Assembly: GCF_037300705.1 (NCBI RefSeq)
Contig: NZ_CP147776.1
Coordinates: forward strand, 3,472,001 to 3,536,000
Length of the DNA: 64,000 nucleotides
Source: Massilia sp. W12
Lineage (GTDB): Bacteria; Pseudomonadota; Gammaproteobacteria; Burkholderiales; Burkholderiaceae_D
Direction: 5' to 3'
Both the position numbers and the translations under genes were made by a program. The notes under the pieces are model-generated. The model saw nothing but the letters and a program-made list of their open reading frames with translations, did not search any database and was not told the DNA's origin. Each line of letters opens with the position of its first letter. The stretch's first letter is position 1. Below, one piece after another: positions 10,501-17,666 of the stretch.

Positions 10501-10640
10501 CGCTCGGCCTCACCGTAGTCGGCGGTTTGCTGCTGTCGCAAGTGGTGACACTGTTTATCACGCCGGTGATTTATCTGTATCTGGATAAATTTTCCGGCAA
10601 AGGCCCGCTTGATCTGAGCAAGCTGGCGCAAACAGCATAA
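7560..10640 (+). CDS. RND multidrug efflux permease (MdtB/MdtC/AcrB family)
   Basis: A 1,026-residue inner-membrane proton/drug antiporter of normal family length with 12 predicted helices and two large periplasmic loops. The N-terminus (SISRPVMVVLLSLSLIVAGV) and ALPSYNTPVINV are typical. The TM4 proton-relay aspartates are present in GLVVDDAIVVLEN (Asp401, Asp402), and the TM10 lysine is in IGIVKKNAIMMIDFA. The periplasmic adaptor is encoded immediately upstream with a 4-nt overlap. No TolC/OprM-type outer-membrane factor is in the window, so the pump presumably uses a shared channel. Closest in feel to MdtC-like HAE1 transporters. Drug specificity cannot be read from sequence. Confidence 0.95.
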   Translation: MNLSALSISRPVMVVLLSLSLIVAGVMAYMQIPVAALPSYNTPVINVNADLPGASPETMASSVALPLEKQFSTIGGLNLITSSSTLGQTSLTLEFDPSIDVNAAAVDVQAALLRAQRSLPAEMTDLPSYRKVNPADAPILFMAMNSPSMSLPEITDFAENLIGPSLSSINGVAQVLVFGAKRYAVRVRVKPDLLAARNLSLDEVAQAIRNANPNSPLGVLEGPQQILTIQASGALMKAADFAPLVIAQRNGQPVRLSEIATVEDSNLGIRAYGSYRGERSVTLAVLRQPNANTVQVVDAIKKMMPRFQEQVPSSVKITLVNDRSLSIRESIHDVNLTLGLTVALVVLVIFLFLHRLTATFIPAITMPISLLGALTLLYWMGYSLDNVSLLGITLAVGLVVDDAIVVLENIVRHIELGKKPMAAALIGAQEMGFTIVSISLSLVAVFIPIFFMPGVIGLLLHEFAVVVGLSILVSAVVSLTLVPMLASRLLRANDAQHQSLRGLARWFEAFFLWMQRGYTRALDWSLAHRLFILAVACATLGGSIWLYITIPKGFFPEEDIGQIQVSTEAAEDTSSAAMQAMQDQVAALFLKNPHLVHITSFTTGGNNGRMFLVLKPKSERPKMAEVLDGLRKQARSVPGITLYFRPVQNLQIGGRPSKSRYQYTLQSVSSDALSDWANRFQEKMRADPVFRDVTSDAQQKGLQASIKIDREKAAALGVAMNDIRTALYAAHGERQVSTIYTPAASYAVIMEAVEEERQFESSLGKLTVRAKNGNLVQLSAFTTVERTVGPTVVNHQGQLPAITIAFNLAPDVPLGVATAKISKIGQEIKLPASIITKYGGDAAVFQDSQSSQMMLIIAALLVIYVMLGVLYESYIHPLTILAGLPSAALGALLTLKLFGMDLTIIATIGILMLIGIVKKNAIMMIDFALHAQREQGMAPAQAIREACILRFRPIMMTTLAAAMGALPLAFGWGAGAELRQPLGLTVVGGLLLSQVVTLFITPVIYLYLDKFSGKGPLDLSKLAQTA

Positions 10641-10654
10641 GCGCCAAGCTATTT

Positions 10655-10683
10655 CCCCGGCATAGCGAGGCGCCATGCCGGGG
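10655..10683 (+). terminator. Hairpin after the RND pump gene, possible weak terminator
   Basis: Arms CCCCGGCAT (10655-10663) and ATGCCGGGG (10675-10683) make a 9-bp GC-rich stem with an 11-nt loop, 15 bases after the pump stop. Only a poor T-tract (ATTGTT) follows, so it may act mainly to protect the 3' end. Confidence 0.45.
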
Positions 10684-10721
10684 GATTGTTCAGCCTTGCG
10701 CAAGCTTGCCAGGCGATGCGG

Positions 10722-10751
10722 AAAAAACGCTCCCCCTGAGCACACGGGGGA
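10722..10751 (-). terminator. Rho-independent terminator of the mdc-osmC transcription unit
   Basis: Read on the minus strand, TCCCCC pairs with GGGGGA across a 9-nt loop and, after GCG, six T residues follow (plus-strand A-run 10722-10727). It lies 24 bases beyond the OsmC stop codon. Confidence 0.7.
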
Positions 10752-10774
10752 ATGCGCCTTGTTTCAGGCGCGCC

Positions 10775-11245
10775 TCACACAAAGCGCATCGTCCCCTCGC
10801 ACACCACCTCCGCGCGCACTGAATGGGCGATATTGCATTCCTCATGCGCGGCGTGGTGCAAGTGCTGCAAATCTTCTTGCGTCGGCAGTTTGCCCCCGGA
10901 AAACTGCACATCTGGACGCAAAGTGATGTGGGAGACGAATAATTTGCCTTTTTCATTCTTGCTCATGGCCGCCGTCGGCGCATCCTGGTAGGCGTCAACG
11001 CAAAAGCCCTGTTTTGCCGCCAGCGCTAAAAACCACAGCATGTGGCAACTGGCCACCGCCGCCAGTAAGGATTCTTCCGGATCGACTGCCGAGGGGTCAG
11101 ACAAGGGCGCGCGCACCAGTTGCGGCGAGGAGGAATACGCCACTTGCGCACCGCCGTCAAAGCGCAATTGATGCCGGCGGCTGTATTTATTGTCAGTGAA
11201 AACCTGCTCACCACGCTGCCATTCGAGTGCCACGCTGACTTCCAT
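10775..11245 (-). CDS. OsmC/Ohr-family protein
   Basis: A 156-residue cytoplasmic protein. The OsmC family includes thiol peroxidases that reduce organic hydroperoxides. The two conserved cysteines are visible: Cys67 in VASCHMLWF at the start of the central helix and Cys137 in EECNIAHS. The family-typical DPEESLLAAVASCHM block precedes the first. It is the last gene of the mdc direction, 12 bases after mdcH, and is followed by its own terminator, so it is probably co-transcribed. An OsmC protein is not a known part of malonate decarboxylase, so the link may be only positional. It fits the OsmC/YhfA-like group better than classical Ohr, but the subfamily is uncertain. Confidence 0.88.
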   Translation of the reverse strand: MEVSVALEWQRGEQVFTDNKYSRRHQLRFDGGAQVAYSSSPQLVRAPLSDPSAVDPEESLLAAVASCHMLWFLALAAKQGFCVDAYQDAPTAAMSKNEKGKLFVSHITLRPDVQFSGGKLPTQEDLQHLHHAAHEECNIAHSVRAEVVCEGTMRFV

Positions 11246-11257
11246 ATTGACTTCCTT

Positions 11258-12196
11258 TCATTGTGAAAGCGTTTTTTGCAGCCAGGCTGCGGCCCCGGCT
11301 GCGCTCTGAAATTGGGACAGGGCGCGCACGCTCAATTGCGCACCCTGCGCTGGCTGACTGTCCACCGGCTGACTGAATTGCGCGCCGGGGCCGATCTCCA
11401 ACACCGCGCGCACGCCGCTTTCCTGCAATACCGCCAAAGCGCCGGCCCAGTCCAGGCAATGTTCAATCTGCCCGGCCAGACTTTCCCGCACAGCACGCGC
11501 CTGCATCAGCTTGCGCACGCGCCAGGCGCACAGCCAGTCGGCATCGCCCGCCTGCCAGGCGACTTGTTCCAAATCGGCAGCGAAAGCGCGCGCCGCCTCA
11601 TGCTGCCAGGCGGTGTGCGCCGCCACGCTCACCGGCAAGGCGCGTGCGCTCACGCCCAGGGCTTGCCAATGCGCTTGCAGCGGCGGCAATGCCGCCAGCG
11701 GCCCGGCCACGATCAGGTGCAGGGGCGCGCAGAGAATCGCCAGCCGCCAACCCGCATCCGCCGGCAACAAGTCCGGCAAGGCGATCTGCTGCGGCAAGCG
11801 CAACGATTGCATCCCCTGCGCCTGAGTGGCGGCGGCATCCATGCGCGCGGCGCGTTGCATGGCCAGTTGCAGGCAATCTGCATCGCGCAAAAAACCGCCC
11901 AGCGCGCAACTGCTCAAGGCGCCCAGGCTGTACCCCAGCACCAGAGAAGGATGCTGGCATGCGGGCGGCAAAGCCGCTTGCAGCGCGCGCCAATTCGCCA
12001 GACTGGCGGCGGCCACCAGCGGCTGCGCATAGCGGTTGGCGAACATGGCTTCGCTGTGCAGCAAATCTGACCAGGGCGGCAAGCTGGCCGGCCAGATGCT
12101 GTCCAGATAATCGCGCTGACCATGCGCCAGGGCGAAAGCAAACATCTGCGCGCTCTGGCTCGCCTGTCCGGGACAGATAATCGCATACGCGCTCAT
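11258..12196 (-). CDS. mdcH: Malonate decarboxylase subunit epsilon (malonyl-CoA:ACP transacylase)
   Basis: A 312-residue FabD-like acyltransferase. It starts MSAYAIICPGQASQSAQMF and contains the nucleophile elbow GYSLGALSS (G-x-S-x-G). The residues following the catalytic His are in SVAAHTAWQ. In this pathway it loads malonyl onto the special MdcC carrier during priming of the holoenzyme. The start at 12196 gives an ATGA overlap with the mdcB stop (12193); longer in-frame extensions would run into mdcB and lack a ribosome site. Confidence 0.88.
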   Translation of the reverse strand: MSAYAIICPGQASQSAQMFAFALAHGQRDYLDSIWPASLPPWSDLLHSEAMFANRYAQPLVAAASLANWRALQAALPPACQHPSLVLGYSLGALSSCALGGFLRDADCLQLAMQRAARMDAAATQAQGMQSLRLPQQIALPDLLPADAGWRLAILCAPLHLIVAGPLAALPPLQAHWQALGVSARALPVSVAAHTAWQHEAARAFAADLEQVAWQAGDADWLCAWRVRKLMQARAVRESLAGQIEHCLDWAGALAVLQESGVRAVLEIGPGAQFSQPVDSQPAQGAQLSVRALSQFQSAAGAAAWLQKTLSQ

Positions 12197-13086
12197 GCCG
12201 CCTCGTGCAAAACCTGGTGCGCAAAGCACGCTGCCGCCAGCATATCCGCCGCTCCGCCGGGGGACAGGCGACGGGCGATAAACGCATGGTGCAAGGCCAG
12301 TGCGCGGGCTTGCCAATCCGGCGCCTGGCAAGCGCCAGCCTGCAACCAGTCTTGCGCTGCATTGCGCGCAAAGGCGGCGCCAGGCACGCCGCCCCGGTAC
12401 AGTAAATTACTGTCGGGCAGGGTGGCGATCAGAGCAAACAGGGTGTGCAGACGCGCCTCTTGCACAGGTCTGCCTTGTTGCAATTCGGCTTGCATCAGCG
12501 GCAAGGCATATTCAAATAAGAGCGGAAAAGCCTGCGCCGCTTGCGCCCTGGCGCCGCCGCAAGCATAGCGTTGCGCCATGCGCGCGCCGTGTGAATCATC
12601 AAACTGACGGCTTTGATGCGCCAGCAAGTCGCCCCCCCAATGCTGGCGCAACGCGGCGCGCCAATTCTGCGCATCGATAGCCAGGCCCTGTCCCTGCACC
12701 CGGGCGGCGGCGGCGCACAAAAGGCCCAAACTGAAAATCGCGCCGCGATGGGTGTTCACCCCGCCGGTGGCGCGCAGCATGGCGTGTTCGGCCTGCATGC
12801 CAAGCTGGCGCAATTCGGCAAAAGCGGCGCCGCGCCAGCCGGCCAGGGCGATGGCGCGGAAATAGTGGCGGATAGCAAACAGGCTGCGCAAGAAGCTGCT
12901 GGCGTCCATATCACTGTGGCTGCCGCTATCCACCAGGGACACCAGGCCGGGTTTCGGAAAAAGCGCCAGTTCCTGATACAGACTGCGCAACGCCAGACGC
13001 GCCAGATGGGCGGCGCAGGCTTGCGCGCGAGATTGCGCTTGCAGTTCTGCAGAGGCAGTAAATGGGGCCGGGTTTAGGCTGCGCAT
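12193..13086 (-). CDS. mdcB: Triphosphoribosyl-dephospho-CoA synthase
   Basis: A 297-residue CitG/MdcB-family enzyme that makes 2'-(5''-triphosphoribosyl)-3'-dephospho-CoA, the precursor of the MdcC prosthetic group, from ATP and dephospho-CoA. Family motifs are LFPKPGLVSLVDSGSHSDMD near residues 45-65, GGVNTHRGAIFSLGLL in the middle, and DSNLLYRGG late. The start at MRSLNPAPF (13086) is preferred because it leaves a short 13-nt overlap with mdcG and gives the normal family length; a longer frame extends to 13269 but covers mdcG. It ends in an ATGA overlap with mdcH. Confidence 0.9.
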   Translation of the reverse strand: MRSLNPAPFTASAELQAQSRAQACAAHLARLALRSLYQELALFPKPGLVSLVDSGSHSDMDASSFLRSLFAIRHYFRAIALAGWRGAAFAELRQLGMQAEHAMLRATGGVNTHRGAIFSLGLLCAAAARVQGQGLAIDAQNWRAALRQHWGGDLLAHQSRQFDDSHGARMAQRYACGGARAQAAQAFPLLFEYALPLMQAELQQGRPVQEARLHTLFALIATLPDSNLLYRGGVPGAAFARNAAQDWLQAGACQAPDWQARALALHHAFIARRLSPGGAADMLAAACFAHQVLHEAA

Positions 13087-13754
13087 GGGGCATCCTGGCG
13101 CGGCAATTGGGCGCAAACCTGCCCCCAGTCTTGCAGTTGCACGCTGTGCAAGCGCTTGAGCAACACCTGGCCGCCGCTGTGCATGGCTTGCCAGCATTCG
13201 CGCCAGGCCAGCCCGGCGCCATCCGGCAAAATCACTTCGCCATCCAGGCGCAAACCCTGTTGCGCACAATCTTGCGCGCAGGCATGCCAGCGCCGCAGCG
13301 CAGCTTGCAAATCATCCAAGCTGCGCGCGTAATACAAAAGATCCAGATCAGAACCGGCATGCAGATAGGGTAAGCCGGTTTGCCATTGCCAGGCATGGGC
13401 GCCATACACCCGCAGCTGCCAGGCATGCAAACGGTGCGCGCAATGTTGCAGCGCTGGCGGCGCATCCGGGCTGCGCGTCAATTCGCTTAACAAGGGCGGC
13501 GCGCTGCTGCGCAGCAGCGCATCCGGGGCCAGCTGCAGGGACAGACGGCGCTTGCCGCCATCAGGGGCCGGCGGCAGACTGAGGCCGGCGCTCAAGACGC
13601 CAGGCCGGGTCTGGCGCGCACACACCAGCGGCCAAGCCTGTTGCGGCCATAAAGCCAGCTCGGGCCAATCCGCGCCCGCCTGCGCCGCCTGCGCCAGCAC
13701 GCCATGCCAGGCGGCGGGCTGCAGCCAGAGCCAATCATGGCGTTGCATCATCAC
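13074..13754 (-). CDS. mdcG: Malonate decarboxylase holo-[acyl-carrier-protein] synthase
   Basis: A 226-residue nucleotidyltransferase that transfers the phosphoribosyl-dephospho-CoA group onto the serine of MdcC. The catalytic G-S-D-L-D-L motif is seen in LHAGSDLDLLYYAR. The N-terminus RHDWLWL is typical of MdcG. Two starts are possible (13754 or 13748; the DNA reads GTG-ATG-ATG-CAA); both lie inside the last codons of mdcE, so translation is coupled either way. Confidence 0.9.
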   Translation of the reverse strand: MMMQRHDWLWLQPAAWHGVLAQAAQAGADWPELALWPQQAWPLVCARQTRPGVLSAGLSLPPAPDGGKRRLSLQLAPDALLRSSAPPLLSELTRSPDAPPALQHCAHRLHAWQLRVYGAHAWQWQTGLPYLHAGSDLDLLYYARSLDDLQAALRRWHACAQDCAQQGLRLDGEVILPDGAGLAWRECWQAMHSGGQVLLKRLHSVQLQDWGQVCAQLPRQDAPCAA

Positions 13755-14478
13755 GATCCTGCAAAATCAAGTCAATCACTTGCTGCGCCATCAGCCGTCC
13801 GCCGCGCGCCGCGCCCAGGGCCGGGCGCTGATCTTGCGCTGAATCTTGCGCTGAATCTTGCGCCGCGTCGCCAGCCTGCAGCGCCTGGCGCAAAGCTGAC
13901 GCCAGATCGCCTGACCAAATCGCTTGCAAGCCGCCCATTTGCCAATAATTCGCGGCCCCCGGCGCAAACACCGGATTATGCCGCGCCAATTCTTGCAACT
14001 CGGCCAGCGGCAGTTTGGTGATGCGCGCCATGGCTTGCAAATCCATCACGCGGATGCTGACATCCGGCAGCGCATAGCAGGCTTGCGCCATCAGGCCGCT
14101 GCTTAAAAAACCGCCGGACAGGGCCTGGCTGTACACCAGGGCCAACACCAGGTGTCCCTGTTCGCGGGCGTATTGCACGCACTTGGCCAGATGCGCCATA
14201 TAGCCATTGATGGCTAACATTTCATCGCGCAGACGCAGGCGCTGCCCCACCGTATCGACCAGCAATAAAATCGGCGCGCGCGGCGCGTTTTGCACCACTT
14301 GCAACACGGCTTGTGCTTGACGCAAAGCCAGTTCAACGCCGATTTCCGCCCCCTCGCAAGTGCCGATCACATACAGGGTTTGGCCATCGACTTGCGCGCT
14401 TCCCTGCAAAAACTCAGCTTGCGCGCTGATCTGATGCCCGTCTGGAAACAGGGCCGCGCACAGGGTTTGCCAATTCAT
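13735..14478 (-). CDS. mdcE: Malonate decarboxylase gamma subunit
   Basis: A 247-residue crotonase/carboxyltransferase-fold protein that pairs with MdcD to decarboxylate malonyl-S-ACP to acetyl-S-ACP and CO2 without biotin. Typical blocks are LLLVDTVGQRLRLRDEM, ALVYSQALSGGFLSSGL and RVMDLQAMARITKLP. Start MNWQTLCAALF at 14478 overlaps the mdcD stop by 4 nt. Near the C-terminus is a low-complexity insertion in which AQDS is repeated about three times, encoded by 12-bp tandem repeats. It is followed by the conserved end ALGAARGGRLMAQQVIDLIL. Confidence 0.92.
   Translation of the reverse strand: MNWQTLCAALFPDGHQISAQAEFLQGSAQVDGQTLYVIGTCEGAEIGVELALRQAQAVLQVVQNAPRAPILLLVDTVGQRLRLRDEMLAINGYMAHLAKCVQYAREQGHLVLALVYSQALSGGFLSSGLMAQACYALPDVSIRVMDLQAMARITKLPLAELQELARHNPVFAPGAANYWQMGGLQAIWSGDLASALRQALQAGDAAQDSAQDSAQDQRPALGAARGGRLMAQQVIDLILQDRDDATP
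13832..13868. repeat. 12-bp tandem repeat (about 3 copies) inside mdcE
   Basis: The unit CTTGCGCTGAAT occurs twice in direct succession and a third diverged copy (CTTGCGCCGCGT) follows. It encodes AQDS repeats on the minus strand. The period is a multiple of three, so copy-number changes would keep the frame. Confidence 0.75.
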
Positions 14479-15377
14479 ACGCCCTCCCTTGCCGGCAAGG
14501 CGGCGCGCCAGGCGCAGATCTGCGCGGCATCCGCCAAAGCCACTTGTTCGCGCAAATTGTCTTGTTGCAGGCCGAGCGCGCGCCAGATCTGCTCCGGATC
14601 GCTGCAAGCCGCAAAATCCTGCAAACGCTGTTGCAATTGCGCCTGTTCGCGCTGCAACCGGGACAGATCAAGCGCAGCGCTGGCGCTGCTGGCCAAGCCG
14701 GCGCAGGCAGCGGCGCGAAAGGCATGCATATCGTCTTCCACCAGAGCCTCGGCTTCGCCCAGCAAATAGCGATGCTTGCCGCCCGCCACCCGCCACACCA
14801 GGGCGCGGTCGCGCGCATCGAATTCTTCCACCCCGCGCACGCTTTCAATCACTTCCGGCCCGCTCATGGCCAGGCGCGCCTGTTCTGACATCACGATCCA
14901 ATTCGCGCAGCGTGCGATGATGCCGGCCCCGCCATAGCAACCATTCGCGCCGCCCAGCAAGACCAGCACCGGCACGCCGGCTGCGCGCGCATCCAGCAAG
15001 GCGCGCAAAACTTCGGCCACCGCCAGCAAACCGGCATTCGCTTCATGCAGGCGCACGCCGCCGGATTCGAGCAAGAGCAAGACCGCCTGCGGCTTATCGC
15101 GCGCGGCTAAGCGCAGCAAGCCGGTGAGTTTGGCCCCGTGCACCTCGCCAATCGCGCCGCCCATGAAGCCGCCTTCCTGTGCGGCGATCAGGATTTTCTG
15201 TCCCTCAAGGCGGGCGCGGCCGATCACGCAGCCGTCGTCAAACGCCAGCGGCGCGCCCAATTGCGGCAAATGGGGACTGGTCAGGCGCGCACTGGGCGGC
15301 GCAATTTCGCGCCAGGAACCGCAGTCGCACAAGGCGGCGATGCGTTCGCGCGCAGTGGCTTCCAGAAAGCTGCGCAT
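14475..15377 (-). CDS. mdcD: Malonate decarboxylase beta subunit
   Basis: A 300-residue carboxyltransferase-fold subunit, partner of MdcE. Family blocks are ERIAALCDCGSWREI, AAQEGGFMGGAIGEVHGAK, LLLESGGVRLHEANAGL and GGANGCYGGAGIIARCANW. The start at 15377 (MRSFLEATARERI) is marked by GGGGAGG just upstream, and its ATG shares one base with the mdcC stop (TGATG). The longer in-frame extension to 15518 covers mdcC and is rejected. Confidence 0.93.
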   Translation of the reverse strand: MRSFLEATARERIAALCDCGSWREIAPPSARLTSPHLPQLGAPLAFDDGCVIGRARLEGQKILIAAQEGGFMGGAIGEVHGAKLTGLLRLAARDKPQAVLLLLESGGVRLHEANAGLLAVAEVLRALLDARAAGVPVLVLLGGANGCYGGAGIIARCANWIVMSEQARLAMSGPEVIESVRGVEEFDARDRALVWRVAGGKHRYLLGEAEALVEDDMHAFRAAACAGLASSASAALDLSRLQREQAQLQQRLQDFAACSDPEQIWRALGLQQDNLREQVALADAAQICAWRAALPAREGV

Positions 15378-15688
15378 CACGCCTCCCCGCTCGCGGCTTG
15401 CAAAGCTTGATCCAGACGCAGGCTGACCACCGCCGGCGTGGCGCCGACATCGTTGATGGCGATGCGCAGATTGGCCGGCTGCCAGCGCTGGCAACAGTCT
15501 TCCAACACCGCGTCCCAAATCGCATCAAAGCCGCGCGCCGGGGTCGCCACTTCGATTTCACACATGCCGTTCAAGTCAGCGGCTTCGAGCAGAATTTCCA
15601 GATTGCCGGAACCGGCGACACCGACAATTTGCGGCAAATGCGGCAATTGCCGGGCGCCCGGGCCGAATGCAAATGCGAGTTTTTCCAT
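15377..15688 (-). CDS. mdcC: Malonate decarboxylase acyl carrier protein (delta subunit)
   Basis: A 103-residue carrier that bears the phosphoribosyl-dephospho-CoA thiol group. The modification site is in VGVAGSGNLEILLEA, with Ser27 the likely attachment residue, and the conserved INDVGATPAVVSLRL block follows. The ribosome site GAGGGAGAA lies directly before the ATG. The gene is 15 bases after mdcA and overlaps mdcD by one base. Confidence 0.92.
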   Translation of the reverse strand: MEKLAFAFGPGARQLPHLPQIVGVAGSGNLEILLEAADLNGMCEIEVATPARGFDAIWDAVLEDCCQRWQPANLRIAINDVGATPAVVSLRLDQALQAASGEA

Positions 15689-15703
15689 TTCTCCCTCACG
15701 CCT

Positions 15704-17350
15704 TTACCAATTACGGAAACGCGCCGGCGGCTGATACAAACCGCCCGAGCAGCGCACCAAATCTTTCATCGAGCGCGCCGCCAGCAAATCGCGGCTGGCC
15801 TCTCGCGCGCGAATGCCCAGGTCTTCGGCGCGCAAAATCACGCCACGGTCGCGCAGGTTTTCCACCATGCGTTTATCGCGCGCCAAGCCGACCTTGGTGA
15901 AGCCTGCCACGCCGCGAATCGCCTGTTCGCGCTCTTCTTCGGTGCGGCACATGAGCAGATTCGCAATTCCTTCTTCGGTCAGGATGTGTGTCACATCTTC
16001 GCCATAAATCATGACCGGCGGCAAGGGCATGCCGGCCTGCTCGGCAACCTTCCAGGCGTCGAGTTTTTCAACAAAGGCCGGCTGCATATGCTCGCGAAAA
16101 GTTTCCACCATTTGCACCACCAGTTTTTGTCCGCGCGGCATCAGATTGCGCCCGGCGCGCGCCTCGGCTCCGGCTTGCAACCAGGCCGGGCTGGCGTGGC
16201 GCCGCCCGCGCGCATCCGAACCCATATTCGGCGCGCCGCCAAAGCCGGCGATGCGGCCCAGGGTGGCGGTGGAGGAATTGCCCTGCAAATCAATTTGCAA
16301 GGTGGAGCCGATGAACATATCGCAGGCGTACATGCCGGCCATTTGCGACAGCGCGCGATTGCTGCGCAGCGAGCCGTCATGGCCGACAAAGAAGATATCG
16401 GGACGGGCGCGGATGTATTCTTCCATCCCCAATTCCGAGCCGAAACAGTGAATCGAATCAACCAGACCAGCTTCAATCGCCGGAATCATGGCCGGGTGCG
16501 GGTTCAAAGCCCAGTGCCGCGCCACATGCGGCGTAATGCCCTGCTCTTTGGCCCAGGTCGGCAAGAGTAATTCAATGGCGGCGGTGTCAAAGCCGATGCC
16601 GTGGTTTAAGCGCTGCACGCCATAGCGCGCATAAATGCCTTTCAAGGCCAGCATGGCCATCAGAATCTGGATTTCCGAGATTTGCGCCGGATCGCGCGTA
16701 AACAGCGGTTCGATGTAATGCGGCTGCGGGGCCGGCACCACAAAATCAACCCAATCCGCCGGAATATCGATGCGCGGCAGCCTATCCAGCACCTGATTGA
16801 CTTGCGCCACCACAATGCCGCCGGAAAAGGCGGTGGCTTCGACGATCACCGGGGTATCTTCGGTATTCGGCCCGGTGTAGAGATTGCCATGACGGTCGGC
16901 GGCCTGCGCCGCCACCAGCGCGACTTGCGGCGTCAAGTCCATGAAGTAGCGCGCGAACAGTTCGAGATAGGTGTGGATGGCGCCGATTTGCAATTTATGT
17001 TGCGCCACCATATTCGCCAGCCGCGCCGCCTGTGGCCCGGCGAAAGAGAAATCGACCCGGCTGGCGATGCCCAGTTCAAACACATCCAGATGTTCCGGCA
17101 AGGCCAACACCGATTGCAGCATATGCAAGCCGTGCACTTGCTGCGGATCGAGCCGGCACAGCGCTTTGGCCAGAAAGTCGGCCTGTTTCTGGTTATTGCC
17201 TTCCACACATACCCGGTCGCCCGGTTGGAGCAGCGCAGCCAGCAGTGCGCTGCATTGTTTCGCGTCGCTCAATAATGTGCCCTGCAAACTCACGGCTTGC
17301 GCCGCGCGCGCCAGTCTTTGCTTGCGCGCATGCATACGCTGCTGCGTCAT
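15704..17350 (-). CDS. mdcA: Malonate decarboxylase alpha subunit (acetyl-ACP:malonate ACP transferase)
   Basis: A 548-residue CoA-transferase-like subunit, normal for MdcA. It swaps the acetyl group on the carrier for malonyl, releasing acetate. Recognisable segments are GDRVCVEGNNQKQADFLAKAL, VMIYGEDVTHILTEEGIANL and EERE-AIRGVAGFTKVGLARD. Start 17350 (MTQQRMHARKQ) has a strong GGGAGG site; an upstream in-frame extension to 17740 crosses the intergenic region and is rejected. It is the first gene of the operon mdcA-C-D-E-G-B-H, the order known from Acinetobacter-type loci. No transporter (mdcL, mdcM or mdcF) and no mdcR regulator are adjacent. Confidence 0.95.
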   Translation of the reverse strand: MTQQRMHARKQRLARAAQAVSLQGTLLSDAKQCSALLAALLQPGDRVCVEGNNQKQADFLAKALCRLDPQQVHGLHMLQSVLALPEHLDVFELGIASRVDFSFAGPQAARLANMVAQHKLQIGAIHTYLELFARYFMDLTPQVALVAAQAADRHGNLYTGPNTEDTPVIVEATAFSGGIVVAQVNQVLDRLPRIDIPADWVDFVVPAPQPHYIEPLFTRDPAQISEIQILMAMLALKGIYARYGVQRLNHGIGFDTAAIELLLPTWAKEQGITPHVARHWALNPHPAMIPAIEAGLVDSIHCFGSELGMEEYIRARPDIFFVGHDGSLRSNRALSQMAGMYACDMFIGSTLQIDLQGNSSTATLGRIAGFGGAPNMGSDARGRRHASPAWLQAGAEARAGRNLMPRGQKLVVQMVETFREHMQPAFVEKLDAWKVAEQAGMPLPPVMIYGEDVTHILTEEGIANLLMCRTEEEREQAIRGVAGFTKVGLARDKRMVENLRDRGVILRAEDLGIRAREASRDLLAARSMKDLVRCSGGLYQPPARFRNW

Positions 17351-17666
17351 GCTGCCTCCCGCAATGATGAACCGCGCCAAGTGTAGCATTTCCCTTGCCG
17401 GGCAATTGCATGAATCCGCGCAGGGCGGGCAGGGCTGTATTGTGTCCAGGCGGGATAAGGGGAATGATTGCGCCAGGCGCCATGCGGTGCGGCAGCAATT
17501 CAATGCGAAGCGCAGGCTGTGAAAATCGCACCCGTCTGATGGTTTGCGCCCCCTTCTCAAATCTGCACATGGTTTATAGATGGTCTGAATAGACAGGCTT
17601 GGTTTTATAGAAGGGGTGAAAAAAAGCCTTATACTTGGCGATATTCCCCATGACCATGGATCAGCG
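17351..17666. other. Divergent intergenic region between mdcA and the metallophosphoesterase-STAND gene
   Basis: These 316 bases must hold both promoters. The right-hand third (17560-17640) is visibly more AT-rich than its surroundings. It contains a near-repeat of GGTTTATAG (17570-17578) and GGTTTTATAG (17601-17610), and a TATACT at 17630-17635 that could be the -10 box of the STAND gene, placing a transcript start shortly before ATG 17667. No clear -35 for it and no convincing MdcR-type dyad were found. Confidence 0.4.

Noticed and set aside
15179-16570. Long plus-strand open frame (463 residues) opposite mdcA/mdcC/mdcD
   Set aside because: It is antisense to three clear mdc genes; its translation is Arg/Gln/His-rich and lacks family motifs, so it is a by-product of GC-rich codon use.
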